Shown: piece after piece, positions 59,113 through 64,000 of the stretch
How the letters are laid out: each line of letters starts with the position of its first letter
Numbering within the stretch: position 1 is the stretch's first letter
DNA from: Spinacia oleracea
Taxonomy: Eukaryota; Streptophyta; Magnoliopsida; Caryophyllales; Amaranthaceae
DNA: 64,000 nucleotides
Assembly: GCF_020520425.1 (NCBI RefSeq)
Contig: NC_079491.1
Location: forward strand, 29,069,449 to 29,133,448
Reading direction: 5' to 3'
Notes under the pieces: generated by a model
The model's input: only the letters and a program-made list of their open reading frames with translations
What the model was told of the DNA's origin: nothing
Database searches by the model: none
Translations under genes and position numbers: made by a program

Positions 59113-62100
59113 GTCTCCCACTTGTCCTTAGGGACAAGTGTGCATTTCCTAATTCCTTTGTCTCTCGATGCTTGCTCTTGAACATAAGGTAAGAGTTGTC
59201 ATCCTTATTATGTCCAGAGGTGTTCCTCGGTTTCAGAGTTCAACTGATCAAATAAACAGATAATCATAGCCTATGATTCATCCGAGCACGGCCATGCATT
59301 TCACAGTTTCTAGCTCTCCGAGTGGCCTTGTACAACTTTTAAGCATCTCATCCCGATTTATGGGAGGACAATCCCAATCTTGCGATCTTGAGATTAGACT
59401 TCGTTTGATAGGTGATTACCTGAGCGTTGCCTTTATAGCCTCCTTTTACGGTGCGACGGTTGGTCAACGTCAAAGCAACCAGTTCTCAAACAAGTAATCT
59501 CAAATCACTCAGGTATTGAGGATTTAGTGTCTAATAATTTAATGAAATTTACTTATGACAGATTTTCATCTCTTACAGTAAAGTTTCATAGGTCTTGTCC
59601 GATACTAGTCTTCCCAAAGTAAGTATCTATGCAAATGATTATGACATTGCCATGTCCACATAGTTCAAGAAACAGAACTACTAGTCATCTTGCATTCTAA
59701 TCGTCTAACGTTTTCTATGCGTCCAATTTTATAGAAAACTTTGACTAGGGACCATTTTCAACCTTTGACATTCAAGTTCACTTGATAGACATTTCTTAGT
59801 CACAGGACTGGTCCTGACAGTCTATCTTGAATATATCGTCAAATTTGAAGGGACTCATCATTTAATACTAAACCAAGATTAAATGGAATATGAAAATACA
59901 TTTCATATATGATAAATGTTCAACCCCAATGTTTTATAACCATGGGCCTCAAACCCATCTTCTAAAACAATTCATGGAATTCAAAGCTATGCTTGATTTC
60001 CAGTGCTACAACGTGAGTGTTGCTTCTCACTTGTTGCATAGGTTTAGTTATCATGCTTTGCCAATCTTAATATCCTTTTCATCGAATGTTCTTCGAGATA
60101 TGATGATAAGATCTTTTCGAGTTTGTTTATTATGTGATCTAGTCTTTCTTACTTCGATGGTGGTATTACTCATTTTGCAATGAAGAACCATCAAGTTAGC
60201 AGACGTTTTTCTTGCTTCAAGAGTGGTTCTACGCATTTTTCAATGAAGAATCATCAAGCCAGCAGATAGGTGATCTACCCAAGTTCAGTGAAGAACTTTA
60301 AACAACCCTGTTTTATTGCTTCTTAGGCAATAATTACTTTTACTTCAACTTTATAGGTTGCTAGTGATGCTTTGTTTGGAATTACTTATCCAAGCAGTTC
60401 ACAGATATGTGGAATACTCTCAACTATATCTTAGAACATAGAAATCATTATTTTAATTTCCCACGCAACAACTCATGGTCTCCAACCCATGTTGCCATTT
60501 CAAAACACGATGCTCTATAGCTCGTCCTTGTCAATGGTTAACTCCAAAGGGGTCTTGCTTGATCCTTTGCCAGTGTTTCTGCGTGTAGCATCAATATTTA
60601 GCATATCTTTATTTCCTTGAATCAAGAACTATTCCTATGTACCTTTTCAAGTACCATAAGTATTCTTGATCTCAATCTAGTTGATCTTCACTTAGATCAA
60701 TAGAGATTGGTATATGTTCGTCATGGCTAAAGTCATACGATACGTTTTTGGCGATCCTCATATTATATCATACATGATAAATTCTTTTGCAGAATAATTC
60801 CCAATTGAATTCTATTCATGTAACTTTAGCTTATTCAATTTCAGCAGATACTGAATCCAGCTAAATTCTTTGACATATAATATAGGTTAAGAATCTCATT
60901 TAGACTCTTTGATGTTTAACTTAGTAAATGCTTATACATAGTTCAAACATCCTTTACTTAGATTTATTCACATGGGTCGAATATCTCCAATGGAGACTTT
61001 CGTGTTTGATTTAGTAAATGCCATTACTTAATCCAAAACAATATCATAAGATTTTGTAAATAGATCTTAATACCCAGTATGTACTAAGTTTCGCCATGGT
61101 CCATCATTGATGAATAATTTCAAATCTAAGTCATTAGCATTTGAATGTTATTTCACAATAGAGAGATATGTGTGTAATACACATAGGACCAATTAAGTTT
61201 TAAGTACTCCCACTAAACTTCTTATATATCTATAAGAATCATGTATATTTTATGAAACTAAAATACTTATTAGCTTCACTAAAATACAGTTCTAATTCCC
61301 AATTGCTTGCTTAAATCTGGACTTAGATTTCATAAGCTAGCTTTCCTTTTCAAGCATTTATTTGGATCCACAAATCCTATGACATACCATGTACATAGTT
61401 TATTCCAACATTTGATTGAGGAATACGTTTTGTCATCCAATTGCCATATGTACCAATATGCAATCATTGCTTGAATTATAGACTTAAGCATTACGATTTT
61501 GCATGAGGTTTCAACACAATCCATGCCATGAATTTGCTTGTAACCTTTAGCAACTAATCTAGCTTTGTGTGTGAACACAATTCCATGTTTGATGGTTTTT
61601 ATCCTTAAAACAAACTTGCAACCAATAGGTGTGAAACTATTCTTGCAAATCAACAAAATTTCAATTTTGTCATCAAAACATTGAGTATGTTTTATGGCCT
61701 CTAACCATTTAAAACATTTGAGTCTATATATGGCCTCTAACCATTTTAGGGAATCTAGGTTTCGTCATAGCTTTCTTTACAAGTCATAAACTCATTAATC
61801 TACATGATAATAGTTTGACTGCAAGTTGTAGGTTTCTTCACTATCGAATAGAAGAATCTCATAGTTTCATTGACCAGAACTCTATGTTTCCTTACTATCT
61901 AATAGAAGAATCTCATAGTTCCAGTGACTTGAACTCTATGCCTACTTGGGTATAGAACATCAAACAATAGAATATCAACAGGCACTTTGAGAGTCCTTTG
62001 AATATTCTATTCTCCTTGAAGCACTTGTAAAGTCTTCTAAGAGATGTCTATTCTTTAAAAGCTACTTCTAAAGTCCTTTCAGAATAAGTTCGGATTTTCT

Positions 62101-64000
62101 GAAGCACTTCGAAAAGCCTCCGGAATGTCCGTTTATGTTTGTTGTTCGCCTCGAAAACTTTCGAGGTCTATTTTCTCCCACTTGTCATTTTGGAAACGAA
62201 TCTCCAAAAGGACATTATTTCGAGCAAACAAACATTATGTTCTCAAAAATTCGTGGTAGAAACAATACCCTTGTGTCTCATTTGAATAAATCACAATGAA
62301 ACATATATCTAGACTTGGGCCTTAGTTTGTTGAATAACAAACACTAAGCTCCCACTGAGTTTAGCAACTCTTTAGATATATATAATTGAAAAGATATCCT
62401 GAAATTATTTTTCAATAGCTTTGACGAATTTGGTTTAGTTTGGTGGTAGTTGAGCATTTTGTTTTAGAAATTATAGGAAAAGTCTTTATGATTCATCATT
62501 GATCGAATCAAGTACTAATTGACTTCGATCATTCCAACGTAGATATGCCATATCTCATGGAGCTAGATTGTGAAATTACAACACACAATCATTGATGATC
62601 ATATTTGGTCTCAAGTAATCATCAACATGATCTAACCTAGATCTTTATGATTTCTTGCCGAGTGGATTTTATAATTCTGAATCTTTGAACTAGCCAAACA
62701 GATTCAACTTATATCACATTTGAGTAAATAAACCTATATTCACTCAAATCCATGTGAAATAATAAAGTCATAAAACCTTTCTTTAGCTTTGAACTCTATC
62801 GTCTAGGCGTTCTAACAATAGTTCATATTCTTTGTTACTTTCAACAAGTAAGACTAGCTTGTCTTAAGTTGATCTAGAAATCAACCAACTTTCAAAAGTC
62901 CATCAAAATAGAGCTTATGAATGTTAACTTGTTGATATGGTCTAAGCAACAATGCCAAAGATTTAATGGAACTCAAATCAAGGGTTTGATTTGAACCTAG
63001 TAAAGTTCTTTAAAGAGTTGTTTGTTTTAATCAAGCATATTGACTCAACCAGTAATTGACCATTTCATTCAAATAAACAAACAAACAAGCATTGTTTTTG
63101 TTCTTCTGAATGTGAGTCTTTCTGTGTTTGAAGCAGAAATTTAGGTATGCTGATTATGGAACAAAATAGCCATTAAGTTCCAGCCTTTGAAAGGACTTAA
63201 AACAAACTAGATGACCCTACAACTAATGTAGCATTGCCATGCTTCATTTCCCACTTGTAGGTCATTAGTGTATCCTAGCTTCCATTATTTGAGTTATTAC
63301 CGAAGTAAGAACCTCAAGCGGTATATGATACCAAGGAAGTTTGATTGCTAGGTCACTTCTCTTTAAACATAAATTTATAGGTAGAAAACGGAATCGTAAA
63401 TTCCTTTCATTTGTTCCTCGTTTTCCTATTTCTTGTACCCTTTCTTATAGTCTTAAGAATTGAATTCTTTAGTGTTGACTTTTATACTTTGTTAGACATG
63501 TCCAATGTCACCAACAAGGTTCTTTACCATTTTAATTTATGTTGAATATTCTGTTTCAACTAGATGATCTTACCAGAAGCTTCTAAAGTTCTCTAAGCAT
63601 CGATCTATTCGAATGTCTAGGAACTAGACTCATTCGAGAATTAAATGGAAAAAGGATTTTAGGTTGTTAACCATTGGTAAAGCTGAGCGTTTAAACTCAA
63701 TGCTTTATGATCTCAAAACCACATTGTATTTTGAATTCACAAGCACCAATCGGTTTGCCATTCGACTTTGATACTCGAAAACAACCATAAAAGTCGATAT
63801 AAGAAACGTACATTTTAAATTGCTCACTTTCTCTCATTTCCGTGAATCGTTCTTGGATTCACTACCAATCGAGGAAATTTACTGTTACCTTTCTAAAAGG
63901 ATTTATTGCAGTGCAAGATATTTAATTATAAACAATAATTAAAACATACATTGAAGCATGCAAAGTCTAAACATTTATCATGAATAATAACTTGAAATTA
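59113..64000 (-). mobile_element. Decayed interior of the copia element, running off the window
   Basis: AT-rich sequence follows the polypurine tract with almost no open frame. The only recognisable coding trace is a reverse-transcriptase remnant at 61330-61656. GCTCCCACTGA-like motifs recur at 58829, 61207 and 62350. No integrase or gag is recognised, and the 5' LTR must lie beyond 64000 if present. Confidence 0.6.
61330..61656 (-). pseudogene. Ty1/copia reverse transcriptase remnant
   Basis: The minus strand reads TPIGCKFVLRIKTIKHGIVF, then HKARLVAKGYKQIHGMDCVE and WYIWQLDDKT. These match the start of copia reverse transcriptase (family forms IGCKWVxKIK, KARLVAKGYxQxxGxDYxET and WxLxQMDVKxAF). 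Key changes include ET followed by SCK, where the family has FAPV, and loss of the first catalytic Asp context. About 108 codons remain open; upstream and downstream parts are unreadable. Confidence 0.72.

Overview
This window is nuclear DNA of a flowering plant. It is AT-rich, its genes are split by spliceosomal introns, and it carries many plant transposon families. The terminal repeats and SINEs resemble those I associate with Amaranthaceae (spinach, quinoa, beet), but that placement is inference and the species is not established.

Five host genes can be assembled exon by exon. (A) 3859-11802, + strand: an RNFT1-type RING-finger transmembrane E3 ligase in 8 coding exons. (B) 12941-15138, - strand: a conserved plant coiled-coil protein of unknown function in 6 exons. 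(C) 16308-20307, - strand: a bromodomain protein in at least 9 exons, with an unresolved 5' end. (D) 29564-31195, + strand: a RING-H2 E3 ligase with a C-terminal membrane anchor and a single coding exon, probably behind a 4.7 kb 5'-UTR intron. (E) 32489-38195, - strand: a PILS-type auxin carrier in 10 exons with a probable GC-AG intron. A/B and D/E are convergent pairs, and B and C lie in tandem on the - strand. Nothing suggests these genes form a joint pathway, although A and D both encode membrane-bound ubiquitin ligases.

Transposons fill much of the rest. Between C and D lie a canonical 1.47 kb Helitron and two inverted copies of a repeat that carries a fragment of a plasma-membrane H+-ATPase gene. 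From 38810 to 52746 there is a nested set. A small Helitron was split by a 5'-truncated LINE (13-bp target duplication), and the LINE was split by an 8.8 kb Ty3/gypsy element (5-bp target duplication, LTRs about 99% alike). A Stowaway MITE sits in the remaining Helitron half. Without these insertions the Helitron would be about 436 bp, the size of related copies in intron 3 of gene A. Next come a fold-back TIR element (52760-53678) and a second LINE on the - strand (53679-57687). The rest of the window is a copia-type LTR (57688-59112) and its decayed interior, which runs off the end.

I found no CRISPR array, operon or new defence-like system. The most unusual content is the nested transposon set, the LTR element whose interior is far more decayed than its LTRs, the duplicated H+-ATPase fragment, and the GC-AG intron.
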